A stretch of DNA of 6,795 bases from Bacteroidota bacterium (GTDB lineage: Bacteria > Bacteroidota > Rhodothermia > Rhodothermales > UBA10348): positions 1-6,795 of the forward strand of contig JAHEEH010000107.1 of assembly GCA_024640835.1 (NCBI GenBank), given 5' to 3'. The notes beneath the pieces were generated by a model. That model searched no databases and was not told the origin of the DNA. It saw only the letters and a list, made by a program, of their open reading frames with translations. This document shows positions 1 to 6,795 of this stretch, piece after piece; position 1 is the stretch's first letter; every line of letters begins with the position of its first letter. Both the position numbers and the translations under genes were made by a program.

Positions 1-192
1 TGGATGCGTCGTGGAATAGCTACGAGCAGCGCGCCGAAATAGGTCCGCCGGCATCACCGAATGCACACCTTCCGTGCAAATGGATTACTCCGCGCACGCT
101 ACTTTCCGTTCCGTCCCCCCCGTACCCTGACCGATCAGCCTTGTGGGCACCTGCCCCGTCTCCGCAGAACTCCCGCCAATCCTCCCACCGAA

Positions 193-1653
193 ATGCGTCT
201 CGCAGCAATCGTCGTACTCGCCGCGCTTTTCGCCGGCCTCGCATTCAGTCCTCAGGCGCCTTCCCTGGTACCGAGCTACGTCGGTTCGGCCCGGTGCCTG
301 AGCTGCCACACCGTCTTCCCCGGCGCTTTCACCTATATCGCCACCGAAATTCCGAAGACCGGACATTCGAACGCCCTCAAGGCGGTCACCGGATCCGCAC
401 CGACCTATCCCGCGAACACGTCTCCCACCGCCATCCAGGCCCCTTCCGGCACGCTCTGGACGGACTTCTCGTACGTCGTGGGAGGGTACGGATGGAAGGC
501 ACACTTCGTCCGCTCGACCGGGAAGGTGTATACGGCCGGCAACGACGCCCAGCAGAACGTGGCGGACGGCACCAGGGCGCCCTTCCGCCAGGGCGAGGAT
601 GTCGCGTACGACTTCACGTGCTTCCGGTGCCATACGACCGCCCCGTCGGAGACCGGATCGTGGAACGGCAACGCGGGCGACATGCTCGGTACGTTTCTGG
701 AGGCCGGGGTGCGATGCGAGGCCTGTCACGGCCCTGGCAGCGACCATGCCAACAACCCCGGTGGAGCCAAGCCGCCGAACCAGGGCCAGGCCCTGACCCT
801 GGGCGCCTGCCAGGGATGCCATACCATCGACGGTGTCTCCAGCGTGGTCCAGGTCAGCGACGGCTTCGTGCTGAGCCAGCAGCAGGCCAACGAATTCAGG
901 ATCTCCCAGCACGGGAACGGGGACGGCGTGGACCTTCAGTGTGGAACCTGCCACAATCCCCACGTCGCCGTGCATTACCCGGACGTTGCCGGAGCCGGCC
1001 GCTCCGGAATCTCGACCCCGTGCCAGACCTGTCATCCCGGCCAGCAGGTTCTCCTCAACGATGCGCCCAAGGCGATCGAGTGCGTGGACTGTCACATGCC
1101 CAAGGCGACGAAGTCCGCGCTCGGGGGTCCCGTCGGCAACGGTCGGATGGGAGACGTGGCGACGCACATCTTCTCGATCAACCCGGCGCCCGTGACACGC
1201 GAAGCGATGTTCAACCCGGGCGGCACGGAGGTGGCGATCGACGGGGAAGGCGTGGGGGCCGTGACCCTGGATTTCGTCTGCCTCCGCTGTCACACCGACA
1301 AGGACGTGACCTGGGCCGGAGACCACGCACCGACCGTCCATTCGGCCAACGGCATGCACACCGCGTCCGAATCGAATGCCGACGTGCCGGTGTCGTACAC
1401 GCTCGGGCAGAACTACCCGAACCCGTTCAATCCGTCGACCAACGTCGATTTCTCGCTCCCCGAAACGGCCGCGGTCACGTTGAAGGTATTCGATGCGAGC
1501 GGTCGCCTCATGGGAACCGTGGTCGACCAGACCATGCCGGCCGGATTTCACACCGTCCTGCTCGATGCTTCGGGACTTGCCACCGGGGTCTACCTCTACG
1601 AGCTGCGCGCGGGCGACTTCACGGCCACGCGCAAGATGGTGGTGAGCAGGTAG
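193..1653 (+). CDS. Exported octaheme c-type cytochrome with T9SS-type C-terminal sorting domain
   Basis: Predicted 486-residue secreted multiheme cytochrome, an electron-transfer or redox protein. Residues 1 to about 20 form a hydrophobic signal peptide. Eight CXXCH heme c sites start at residues 35, 143, 175, 206, 250, 277, 297 and 363 (CLSCH, CFRCH, CEACH, CQGCH, CGTCH, CQTCH, CVDCH, CLRCH). The YVGSARC start, the GGYGWK segment between hemes 1 and 2, and CEACHGPGSDH resemble the cytochrome c554/c-prime-like multiheme group. Ten histidines outside the CXXCH sites lie in this region, enough for bis-His ligation of all eight hemes. Residues about 400-486 are a beta-sandwich sorting domain with NYPNPFNPST, a GVYLYEL strand and a basic end (RKMVVSR), as in T9SS type A cargo. 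The ATG at 193 is chosen because it begins directly with the signal peptide; the frame stays open back to an ATG at 61, but that extension is arginine/proline-rich and would bury the signal. No clear Shine-Dalgarno is seen. The substrate is unknown; oxidoreductase activity versus pure electron conduit cannot be decided. Confidence 0.9.
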   Translation: MRLAAIVVLAALFAGLAFSPQAPSLVPSYVGSARCLSCHTVFPGAFTYIATEIPKTGHSNALKAVTGSAPTYPANTSPTAIQAPSGTLWTDFSYVVGGYGWKAHFVRSTGKVYTAGNDAQQNVADGTRAPFRQGEDVAYDFTCFRCHTTAPSETGSWNGNAGDMLGTFLEAGVRCEACHGPGSDHANNPGGAKPPNQGQALTLGACQGCHTIDGVSSVVQVSDGFVLSQQQANEFRISQHGNGDGVDLQCGTCHNPHVAVHYPDVAGAGRSGISTPCQTCHPGQQVLLNDAPKAIECVDCHMPKATKSALGGPVGNGRMGDVATHIFSINPAPVTREAMFNPGGTEVAIDGEGVGAVTLDFVCLRCHTDKDVTWAGDHAPTVHSANGMHTASESNADVPVSYTLGQNYPNPFNPSTNVDFSLPETAAVTLKVFDASGRLMGTVVDQTMPAGFHTVLLDASGLATGVYLYELRAGDFTATRKMVVSR

Positions 1654-1685
1654 TCCTTCCCGGCTCACCCGGAAAGGAGCGCGCG

Positions 1686-1716
1686 AAGGGTCCCGGCCGT
1701 TTCGGTCGGGACCCTT
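1686..1716 (+). terminator. Hairpin terminator candidate after the cytochrome gene
   Basis: A perfect 10-bp inverted repeat (AAGGGTCCCG at 1686-1695, CGGGACCCTT at 1707-1716) extends inward by a G-T wobble and three G-C pairs to a loop of about three bases. It lies 32 bases after the cytochrome stop and ahead of the kinase gene. Only a short T run (TTT, 1715-1717, partly in the stem) follows, so it is not a textbook intrinsic terminator, but stem strength and position fit transcription termination or 3'-end protection. It argues that cytochrome and kinase are separate transcription units. Confidence 0.65.
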
Positions 1717-1828
1717 TGCCGTTCAGGGACGACGGGTTTGCGGCCGCCATCGCGGGGGGGGCTGAAACCCTTACGATTTGATGCGCACGGTCGATAACCG
1801 GAGGGTGACCGCCTCCTCTCCCCCGTCC

Positions 1829-4800
1829 ATGCGTTTGATGTCCGCCCGCACCCGGTTGACCACCGCGACATGGCTTCTCGCAGCCGTTCTGGGCGGTACC
1901 GCCCAGGCCCAGCGGCCCGGCGACATGCTCGTGGCGTCCTATCCGGCTCCGGAGGGCATTCCGGGAGCCTCCCTGCAGGACGTGGAGCGCGACCGCGACG
2001 GGTTCGTCTGGATCGCGTCCGACAAGGGCCTCATCCGGTTCGACGGCGTGTCGTACACCACGTTCACGGTCGCTGACGGACTGCCCGACGGCCACTTCAG
2101 CAGTCTGTTCCGAAACAGGAACGGGGACCTGTATGCCGTTTCACGCCTGGGCATCGTCCGGATCGAGCCGGCCCCGGAAGGAGCCCGGTTCCATCCGCTG
2201 ACCATCGGCGGTGGAGTCTTCTCCGATTCCACGGTGACGGATCCGGGACCCCTCTTCGAGGACGCCGAGGGCAGGATGTGGGGCTCGGACCGGTACCGCG
2301 TGTTCCGGATCGAAAAGGACCAACTGGTCTCCATCTGGATGCCCGACCAGGAATGGCGCGAACGTGAGGAGGCCGGATACCTGCTCCGTCAGTTCGACGA
2401 GGTTCACATCCTGGTGCTTTCGCGTACGGGACACATGGCGTTGCTGGACACGCGGAACGATTCCCTCGAGCCGCTTCAGGGGCCGCCGGATCTGTCCCGC
2501 GTGTATTCCGCCCTCAGCACGGGGTCCGGCCGTATCCTGCTCGGTGCGCGTGACGGAATCTTCGAGCTCCGGGGAGACGAGTCCCGAACTCCCACCGTCC
2601 GCCGAATCGCGGACACCCCACCCGTGACGGTCATAGCCCGAGTCTCGGACGGTACGGTGATCATCGGTACCGAGTTCGCCGGCCTCATGCGTCTCGACGA
2701 ATCGGGATCCGTCCATGCTCTCCCGACTCTTCCCGCGCCCGGCATCCGGGCCGCGGTTCCGGATGCCGCGGGACGCCTGTTCGTACTGACGAGCGCCGGG
2801 CTTTCGGTGCTGTGGCACCCGTTCTTCGACACGTGGATGGACGTCGTCGCGACGGCCACGGCTCCGATGGACGACTACCATGACGAGGGGCTCCTGTATG
2901 CGGACGAGGATCGCGTGCGTCTCATCCGCACGGCTTCCGCAGTGCCGGACGAACAGATTCTGCTTACCGGCATCTCCGACATCTCCGCCGTGGCGGCCGG
3001 ACCGGACGCGATATGGGTGGGCACGCATTCCGGTCTCGTACTGCGGGCGGGCCGGGGATCGACCCCGGTGCGGTACCCGCTTCCCTCCGGAGAACCGGTA
3101 TCCTCGATGGAGGTCGGCCCGGATGGATCGGTCTGGGTGGCCCAACGGGGTCGCGTGGGCGTGACCCGCGTCAAGGCGGACGGATCCGTGGACACATATG
3201 GTCCGGACCGAGGCATCCGGGGACAGGTAAACGTCCTGCGCCTGCTCAGGGGCCGGATCTTCGCAGGCATCACCGCCCAGTCCGATTACGTGCTCCGGTA
3301 CGATCCGGTGGTGGATCGATTCCTGTCGCTGGGCCCTTCCGCCCATGCAGAACGCCCGGTGGACGTTCTGGACCTCGCCATGGAGTCGGACCGCCTGTGG
3401 GTCGGGACCGGCGAGGGACTCACCCTGCTGCACGACCTCGTCGTCGAGCGCCCCGGGTCGGTGTCTTCCCTCGAGACGACCACGGTGCTGGCCCTGGCCA
3501 CCGACATGAACGGAGGCCTGTGGATCGGAACGTCGGCCGGCCTGTTCCGCCTGGTGGGCGACCAGTTCGCCGGCTACGACCTCCCGGACGGCGCCTCGGG
3601 ACCGGGAGTGGCCCGGCAGGCCGTCCATATCGACTCCCGTGGCAGACCATGGATCGGTACCAACCGGACCCTGTCGTGGTGGCATGACCGGGCACTCGAT
3701 CTCCTTCCCACGCCCAAACCGCGACTCCGTACGCTCACGGCGGACGGCCTCGAAGTGACGAACGCCGAGGACGTCTCGTTCGGAGTGGTGATCAAGGCCC
3801 TCGTCGACTCGCCGGTCTATCCCGGGGATCGCATGGTCTACCGTCATCGCCTGCTGGGATTTTCGGACACCTGGTCTCCTGAAAGCGAGGAGCCGACCGT
3901 GCAGCTACTGGGCCTGAACGAGAACTCGTACGTCCTGGAGATCCAGGCTCGCCAGGTCGGGTACTCGTGGAGCCCGAGCGCCGAGATTCCGTTCACGATC
4001 CGGGCCCCGTGGTATCGTTCGAGCTGGATGGTGTTCGTGCTCTTCATCTTCGGCGCGTTCACGGTATTCGCCATTCTCCAGGTGTTCACCTCGGTTCACG
4101 AGCGCCACCGGGTCGAGAAATCTCTCGTCGATCAGGCCGAGGAGCTGACTCGGGCCAAGTCCGAGCTGGAGCACACCGTACGGGAGCTCGACATCGCCCG
4201 CAGCCTCGCCGAACGGGCCACCGAGGCCAAGAGCGCCTTCCTCGCCAGCATGAGCCACGAAATCCGGACGCCCATGAGCGGCGTCATCGGCATGACGAGC
4301 CTCCTGGACCAGACCCCTCTGTCCCAGGAGCAGCTGGAGTACGTGGGCGTGATTCGCTCGTCGGGCGAGAGCCTGCTCGGAATCATCAACGACATCCTCG
4401 ACTTCTCCAAGATCGAGGCCGGTCGCGTCGATCTCGATCTTCACTCCTTCGGAATCCGCAGGCTCATCGAGTCTGCCGTGGAGACCATCGCACACGCCGC
4501 GTCATCCAAGGGCGTGGAAGTGACCTACCTGTTGCGGCCCGGCGTCCCCTCGCGGGTGACGGGAGACTCCACGAGACTCCGGCAGGTGCTCATCAACCTG
4601 CTGTCGAACGCGGTCAAGTTCACGGAGAAGGGCACGGTCACCATCCAGATCGACAGGCTCCCCGACAAAAGCAAGGACCACCACCTGGTGTTCTCCGTGG
4701 CCGACACCGGGTTGGGCATCCCACCGAACCGGGTGGAGGCGGTGTTCGACCGGTTTACCCAGGTGGATGCGGCGACCAGCCGTCACTATGGCGGCACGGG

Positions 4801-5818
4801 GCTCGGCCTGCCCATATGCAGACGCCTCGTGGAGCTCATGGAGGGCGGGATTTCGGTCGAGAGCGAAGTGGGAAAGGGATCGACGTTCAAGTTTGACGTA
4901 TGGCTGGGGCCGGCCGACGGAATCGACGAGATCGACGACGTGCCGATCCACGTCCTGGAGGGCGGTCGCGTGCTGCTCGTGGAATCTTCGGCGGCTCTCC
5001 GCCGGATGGTCCGACACGAGGCCGCCGCGGCCGGCCTGCAGGTCAAGGTGGCGGAGAGTCCCGATGCGATCCTCCCCGAAGACGTGGAGGCCGCGGACTG
5101 CTGCGTGGTCGGCTCGCCCGCCGATGAAAACGTGACGGCCACCCTCGACGCGATCCGGGAGAGGATCGGCGGCGACCTGCCGATCGTTCGCCTGGGCCTG
5201 CTCGGCGAGACGGCGCCCGCCGGCATTCCGGTCGTCGCCCGGCCGCTCCGGAGGAGGCCCCTCCTTTCGGCCGTCGCATCGGCGCTCAGCGGCCGCCCGT
5301 ACATCCCGGAGCCGACCGGAGGACAGCCCGCGGCGCCGATCCCGGAGTTCATCCCGCTCAACATCCTCGTGGTCGACGACAACGCCATCAACATGAAGGT
5401 GGCCATGCGGATGCTCGAGCGCCTCGGGTACTCGGCCGTTCCGGCTACCAGCGGCGCCGAGGCGGTCGATGCGGTCGGCAAGGTGCGGTACGACCTCGTC
5501 CTCATGGACATCAGCATGCCGGACATGGACGGGATCGAGGCGGCGCGCCTCATCCGCGAGAAACTCGCAGGGGATCGCGTGCCGCGCATCGTGGCCATGA
5601 CCGCCAATACTACCGGAAGCGACCAGGAATGGTACCTGGCGAACGGCATGGATGACTTCCTCGGGAAGCCGTTCAGCATCGATACCATGAGCGCGGTGAT
5701 CGCCCGGGCCACGGGGCGGCCGGACGATGCCCTTGCGGGCCTGCTCCGCGCGCCCGACCGTCCTCCCATGGCGTTCAACGGGATGGCCGATCGGTTCGCA
5801 TCGGCGTCGGTCGAATAG
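1829..5818 (+). CDS. Two-propeller hybrid sensor histidine kinase (Reg_prop / Y_Y_Y / HisKA / HATPase_c / pseudo-receiver / receiver)
   Basis: Membrane-bound hybrid two-component kinase, 1,329 residues from this start. Order: signal peptide (cut probably after TAQA, about residue 27); about 14 Reg_prop-like blades spanning about residues 35-620 (WIAS at 61, WVGT at 396, WVGT at 524, WIGT at 565, WIGT at 608), consistent with two seven-bladed propellers; Y_Y_Y domain about 650-725; one membrane helix about 733-753; coiled coil about 754-806; HisKA with phospho-accepting His810 in [10 protein letters not shown]; HATPase_c with N-box Asn923/Asn927, DTGLGI at 959 and GGTGLGL at 988; a receiver-like fold about 1045-1150 without active-site residues; an intact receiver about 1177-1295 (Asp1183/Asp1184, phospho-acceptor Asp1227, Thr1258, Lys1280). 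The HEIRT motif also permits phosphatase activity. The family senses periplasmic ligands, often glycans, but the ligand here is unknown. Unlike classical HTCS proteins it lacks an AraC-type HTH, so a separate phosphotransfer partner is probably needed. The start is uncertain: in-frame TTG 1778, ATG 1781 and ATG 1838 are alternatives; 1829 or 1838 gives the most normal signal peptide. No good Shine-Dalgarno is seen at any of them. Confidence 0.93.
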   Translation: MRLMSARTRLTTATWLLAAVLGGTAQAQRPGDMLVASYPAPEGIPGASLQDVERDRDGFVWIASDKGLIRFDGVSYTTFTVADGLPDGHFSSLFRNRNGDLYAVSRLGIVRIEPAPEGARFHPLTIGGGVFSDSTVTDPGPLFEDAEGRMWGSDRYRVFRIEKDQLVSIWMPDQEWREREEAGYLLRQFDEVHILVLSRTGHMALLDTRNDSLEPLQGPPDLSRVYSALSTGSGRILLGARDGIFELRGDESRTPTVRRIADTPPVTVIARVSDGTVIIGTEFAGLMRLDESGSVHALPTLPAPGIRAAVPDAAGRLFVLTSAGLSVLWHPFFDTWMDVVATATAPMDDYHDEGLLYADEDRVRLIRTASAVPDEQILLTGISDISAVAAGPDAIWVGTHSGLVLRAGRGSTPVRYPLPSGEPVSSMEVGPDGSVWVAQRGRVGVTRVKADGSVDTYGPDRGIRGQVNVLRLLRGRIFAGITAQSDYVLRYDPVVDRFLSLGPSAHAERPVDVLDLAMESDRLWVGTGEGLTLLHDLVVERPGSVSSLETTTVLALATDMNGGLWIGTSAGLFRLVGDQFAGYDLPDGASGPGVARQAVHIDSRGRPWIGTNRTLSWWHDRALDLLPTPKPRLRTLTADGLEVTNAEDVSFGVVIKALVDSPVYPGDRMVYRHRLLGFSDTWSPESEEPTVQLLGLNENSYVLEIQARQVGYSWSPSAEIPFTIRAPWYRSSWMVFVLFIFGAFTVFAILQVFTSVHERHRVEKSLVDQAEELTRAKSELEHTVRELDIARSLAERATEAKSAFLASMSHEIRTPMSGVIGMTSLLDQTPLSQEQLEYVGVIRSSGESLLGIINDILDFSKIEAGRVDLDLHSFGIRRLIESAVETIAHAASSKGVEVTYLLRPGVPSRVTGDSTRLRQVLINLLSNAVKFTEKGTVTIQIDRLPDKSKDHHLVFSVADTGLGIPPNRVEAVFDRFTQVDAATSRHYGGTGLGLPICRRLVELMEGGISVESEVGKGSTFKFDVWLGPADGIDEIDDVPIHVLEGGRVLLVESSAALRRMVRHEAAAAGLQVKVAESPDAILPEDVEAADCCVVGSPADENVTATLDAIRERIGGDLPIVRLGLLGETAPAGIPVVARPLRRRPLLSAVASALSGRPYIPEPTGGQPAAPIPEFIPLNILVVDDNAINMKVAMRMLERLGYSAVPATSGAEAVDAVGKVRYDLVLMDISMPDMDGIEAARLIREKLAGDRVPRIVAMTANTTGSDQEWYLANGMDDFLGKPFSIDTMSAVIARATGRPDDALAGLLRAPDRPPMAFNGMADRFASASVE

Positions 5819-5842
5819 GGCCGCCCGGCAGGCACTCGGGTC

Positions 5843-5884
5843 GTCACATATGTGCGTGACACGATGGTGTCACCCGTGGCGGGT
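5843..5884. promoter_or_regulatory. Cluster of overlapping inverted repeats upstream of the exonuclease gene
   Basis: Four small symmetric elements lie in 42 bases: the palindrome CACATATGTG (5845-5854); GTCAC (5843-5847) pairing with GTGAC (5856-5860); GTGACAC (5856-5862) pairing with GTGTCAC (5867-5873) around a GATG loop; and ACCCG (5872-5876) pairing with CGGGT (5880-5884). Neighbouring pairings share bases and so exclude each other. A weak -10-like TACACT follows at 5884-5889 at a suitable distance from the ATG at 5921, which would place the repeats where an operator could sit. No convincing -35 box is seen. It could equally be an RNA structure at the 3' end of the kinase transcript. Function is inferred only. 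Confidence 0.4.
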
Positions 5885-5909
5885 ACACTGAACCGCATCG
5901 GCACGCATC

Positions 5910-5913
5910 AGGA
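5910..5913 (+). promoter_or_regulatory. Shine-Dalgarno-like AGGA supporting the exonuclease start
   Basis: AGGA lies seven bases before the ATG at 5921, a normal ribosome-binding spacing. It favours this start over the in-frame GTG at 5852 and ATG at 5864, which would fall inside the inverted-repeat cluster and add residues in front of the first beta strand of the exonuclease fold. Confidence 0.5.
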
Positions 5914-5920
5914 ACCGCCC

Positions 5921-6742
5921 ATGGACCGCCCCGTCATCGCCTTCGACGTCGAAACCACCGGCCGTAATTCCGAGATCGACCAGATCGTGGAGATTTCGAT
6001 CTGCCTGTACGACGGTTCTCCCGAACCGCACGTGTACACGCGCCGGATTCGCCCGGACGTCCCCATCACGCCTGGCGCGCTCCGCGTGCACGGCATTTCT
6101 ATGGATGATCTTGCCGATTCGCCCCGTTTCGCGGACTGTGCGGACGAGATCGAGGCCCTGTTCCGCTCGGCAGACGTCGTGATGGGATACAACGTCTCGT
6201 TCGACATCCGCTTCCTCGAGCAGGAATTCAGGCGCATCTCGAGACCGTTCTCGCTCGATGGTCGCCCGGTGGTGGATCCGTATCGCATCTGGCAGACCAT
6301 GGAGCCGCGGAGCCTGGAGCAGGCCTGCGGACGGTTCGCCGGATCGACCCTGGACCGTGCGCACTCCGCGGCGGATGACGCCCTGGCCGTGATGTCGGTG
6401 CTCGAGGGCATGCGGTCCGAATTCGGGCTCGGAGACCGCTCCTGGGAGGACCTGGCGGCGATGACGAGTCCCGACCGCGATACGTGGATCGGTCCCTCCA
6501 ACCATATCCGATGGGAAGGCGACGCGATCGTCCTCGGGTTCGGGCGCTACGAGGGGCAGCCGTTCCTGGACATCGCCCGATCCAAACCCGACTACCTGGC
6601 GTGGATCCAGAAGCAGGACTTCCCCGCCCACGTCAAGAGCCTCTGCCGGGGCGCGCTCTCGGGGATCGACGAGCAGACGTTCACGGCGCGGATCGTCGAG
6701 TTCTACGGGCCGGCACCCGAGACCGAACGTGCCGACGCCTGA
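5921..6742 (+). CDS. DEDDh-family 3'-5' exonuclease (DnaQ-like) with ExoX-like C-terminal module
   Basis: Predicted 273-residue cytoplasmic nuclease that removes nucleotides from 3' ends of DNA or RNA using two metal ions. All five DEDDh residues are visible: Asp9 and Glu11 in FDVETTG (Exo I), Asp95 in GYNVSFD (Exo II), His148 and Asp153 in HSAADDA (Exo III). HGIS at 57-60 is also typical of the DnaQ/epsilon group. The exonuclease fold covers about residues 4-165. A linker follows, then a small module at about 200-235 (LGFGRYEGQPF, then PDYLAWIQKQDF) that resembles the C-terminal domain found in exodeoxyribonuclease X-like proteins. This suggests a stand-alone repair or processing nuclease rather than a DNA polymerase III epsilon subunit, which would carry a polymerase-binding tail. 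The start at 5921 is backed by AGGA seven bases upstream and by the beta strand beginning right after it. The gene follows the kinase by 102 bases; no functional link is evident. The natural substrate cannot be told from sequence. Confidence 0.92.
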   Translation: MDRPVIAFDVETTGRNSEIDQIVEISICLYDGSPEPHVYTRRIRPDVPITPGALRVHGISMDDLADSPRFADCADEIEALFRSADVVMGYNVSFDIRFLEQEFRRISRPFSLDGRPVVDPYRIWQTMEPRSLEQACGRFAGSTLDRAHSAADDALAVMSVLEGMRSEFGLGDRSWEDLAAMTSPDRDTWIGPSNHIRWEGDAIVLGFGRYEGQPFLDIARSKPDYLAWIQKQDFPAHVKSLCRGALSGIDEQTFTARIVEFYGPAPETERADA

Positions 6743-6758
6743 GGGTTTCCGTCTCAGG
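6738..6758. terminator. Small palindrome spanning convergent stop codons
   Basis: CCTGAG (6738-6743) and CTCAGG (6753-6758) form a perfect 6-bp stem with a 9-base loop. The left arm contains the exonuclease TGA (6740-6742), the right arm the complement of a TGA ending a likely minus-strand gene (6754-6756). The location between convergent ends suits a bidirectional terminator, but the stem is short and there is no T tract on either side. Confidence 0.3.
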
Positions 6759-6795
6759 AGCTGCCCATCTCGGCCTGCGCCGTTTCGATCAGGTG
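6754..6795 (-). CDS. 3' end of a convergent gene, product unknown (partial)
   Basis: On the minus strand an open frame enters from the window edge and runs 13 codons (HLIETAQAEMGSS) to a TGA at 6756-6754. Eleven of the twelve informative codons end in G or C, matching the codon habit of the other genes here, and the frame stops 12 bases short of the exonuclease stop codon, a normal convergent spacing. The piece is too short to identify. The call rests on codon bias and position only; another frame on this strand is also open. Confidence 0.4.
   Translation of the reverse strand, partial: HLIETAQAEMGSS

Noticed and set aside
1..60. End of an upstream gene at the left edge
   Set aside because: Two plus-strand frames close within the first 42 bases, with mixed third-position use and too few codons to judge; nothing can be supported.
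100..107. TACTTTCC as a -7 promoter box for the cytochrome
   Set aside because: It matches TAnnTTTG at only part of the positions and has no partner -33 box.
61..192. Upstream in-frame ATG at 61 that would add 44 residues to the cytochrome
   Set aside because: The added residues are rich in Arg and Pro, lack the G/C third-position bias of the gene, and would place the signal peptide at residue 45.
85..1668. Long open frame (527 codons) antisense to the cytochrome gene
   Set aside because: It is a shadow frame produced by GC-rich codon use; its translation is rich in Arg, Gly and Val with no recognisable domain, whereas the plus strand shows eight heme sites.
1772..1780. TACGATTTG before the kinase as a Bacteroidota -7 box (TAnnTTTG)
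   Set aside because: It has one base too many between TA and TTTG, and no TTTG lies at the expected upstream spacing; the nearest (1737-1740) is too far away.
141..1781. Long plus-strand frame overlapping the cytochrome in another phase
   Set aside because: The translation is Arg/Pro/Gly-rich low complexity without motifs; the cytochrome frame explains the region.
2141..3847. Long open frame antisense to the kinase propeller region
   Set aside because: Same GC-driven shadow effect; the plus strand contains regular propeller blades over the same bases.
4786..5904. Minus-strand frame of 372 codons across the receiver domains
   Set aside because: Ser/Arg/Pro-rich with no domain; it lies opposite conserved HATPase_c and receiver motifs.

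Overview
The window is GC-rich and almost fully coding, with strong G/C preference at third codon positions. It most likely comes from the Bacteroidota/Rhodothermota side of the tree (Rhodothermales-like). Three things point there: a C-terminal sorting domain with the NYPNPFNPST signature typical of type IX secretion (T9SS) cargo, a periplasmic two-propeller hybrid histidine kinase of the kind common in that group, and weak or absent Shine-Dalgarno sequences at two of three gene starts. This assignment is inferred from domain style, not from a marker gene.

Layout: (1) Bases 1-192 hold no gene I can support; they are probably the leader of the first gene and contain a C7 run. (2) 193-1653 (+) encodes an exported c-type cytochrome with eight CXXCH heme sites and a T9SS-type C-terminal domain. 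A strong hairpin terminator candidate follows at 1686-1716. (3) 1829-5818 (+) encodes a hybrid sensor kinase of about 1,330 residues: signal peptide, about 14 beta-propeller blades, Y_Y_Y domain, one membrane helix, coiled coil, HisKA, HATPase_c, a receiver-like domain that has lost its active site, and an intact receiver. It has no DNA-binding domain. (4) The spacer 5819-5920 carries a cluster of overlapping inverted repeats just upstream of the next gene. (5) 5921-6742 (+) encodes a DEDDh 3'-5' exonuclease with an ExoX-like C-terminal module. (6) The last ~40 bases look like the 3' end of a convergent minus-strand gene, with a small palindrome spanning both stop codons.

The genes do not form an obvious operon. 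The cytochrome and kinase are separated by 175 bases (to the preferred kinase start) with a terminator between them, and the exonuclease has its own leader. The cytochrome would act outside the outer membrane or on the cell surface, and the kinase senses a periplasmic signal and signals inward. A link between them is possible from adjacency alone but is not shown. I see no mobile element, CRISPR array, tRNA or rRNA. The most unusual items are the cell-surface octaheme cytochrome architecture and the kinase with a catalytically dead receiver followed by a live one and no output domain.
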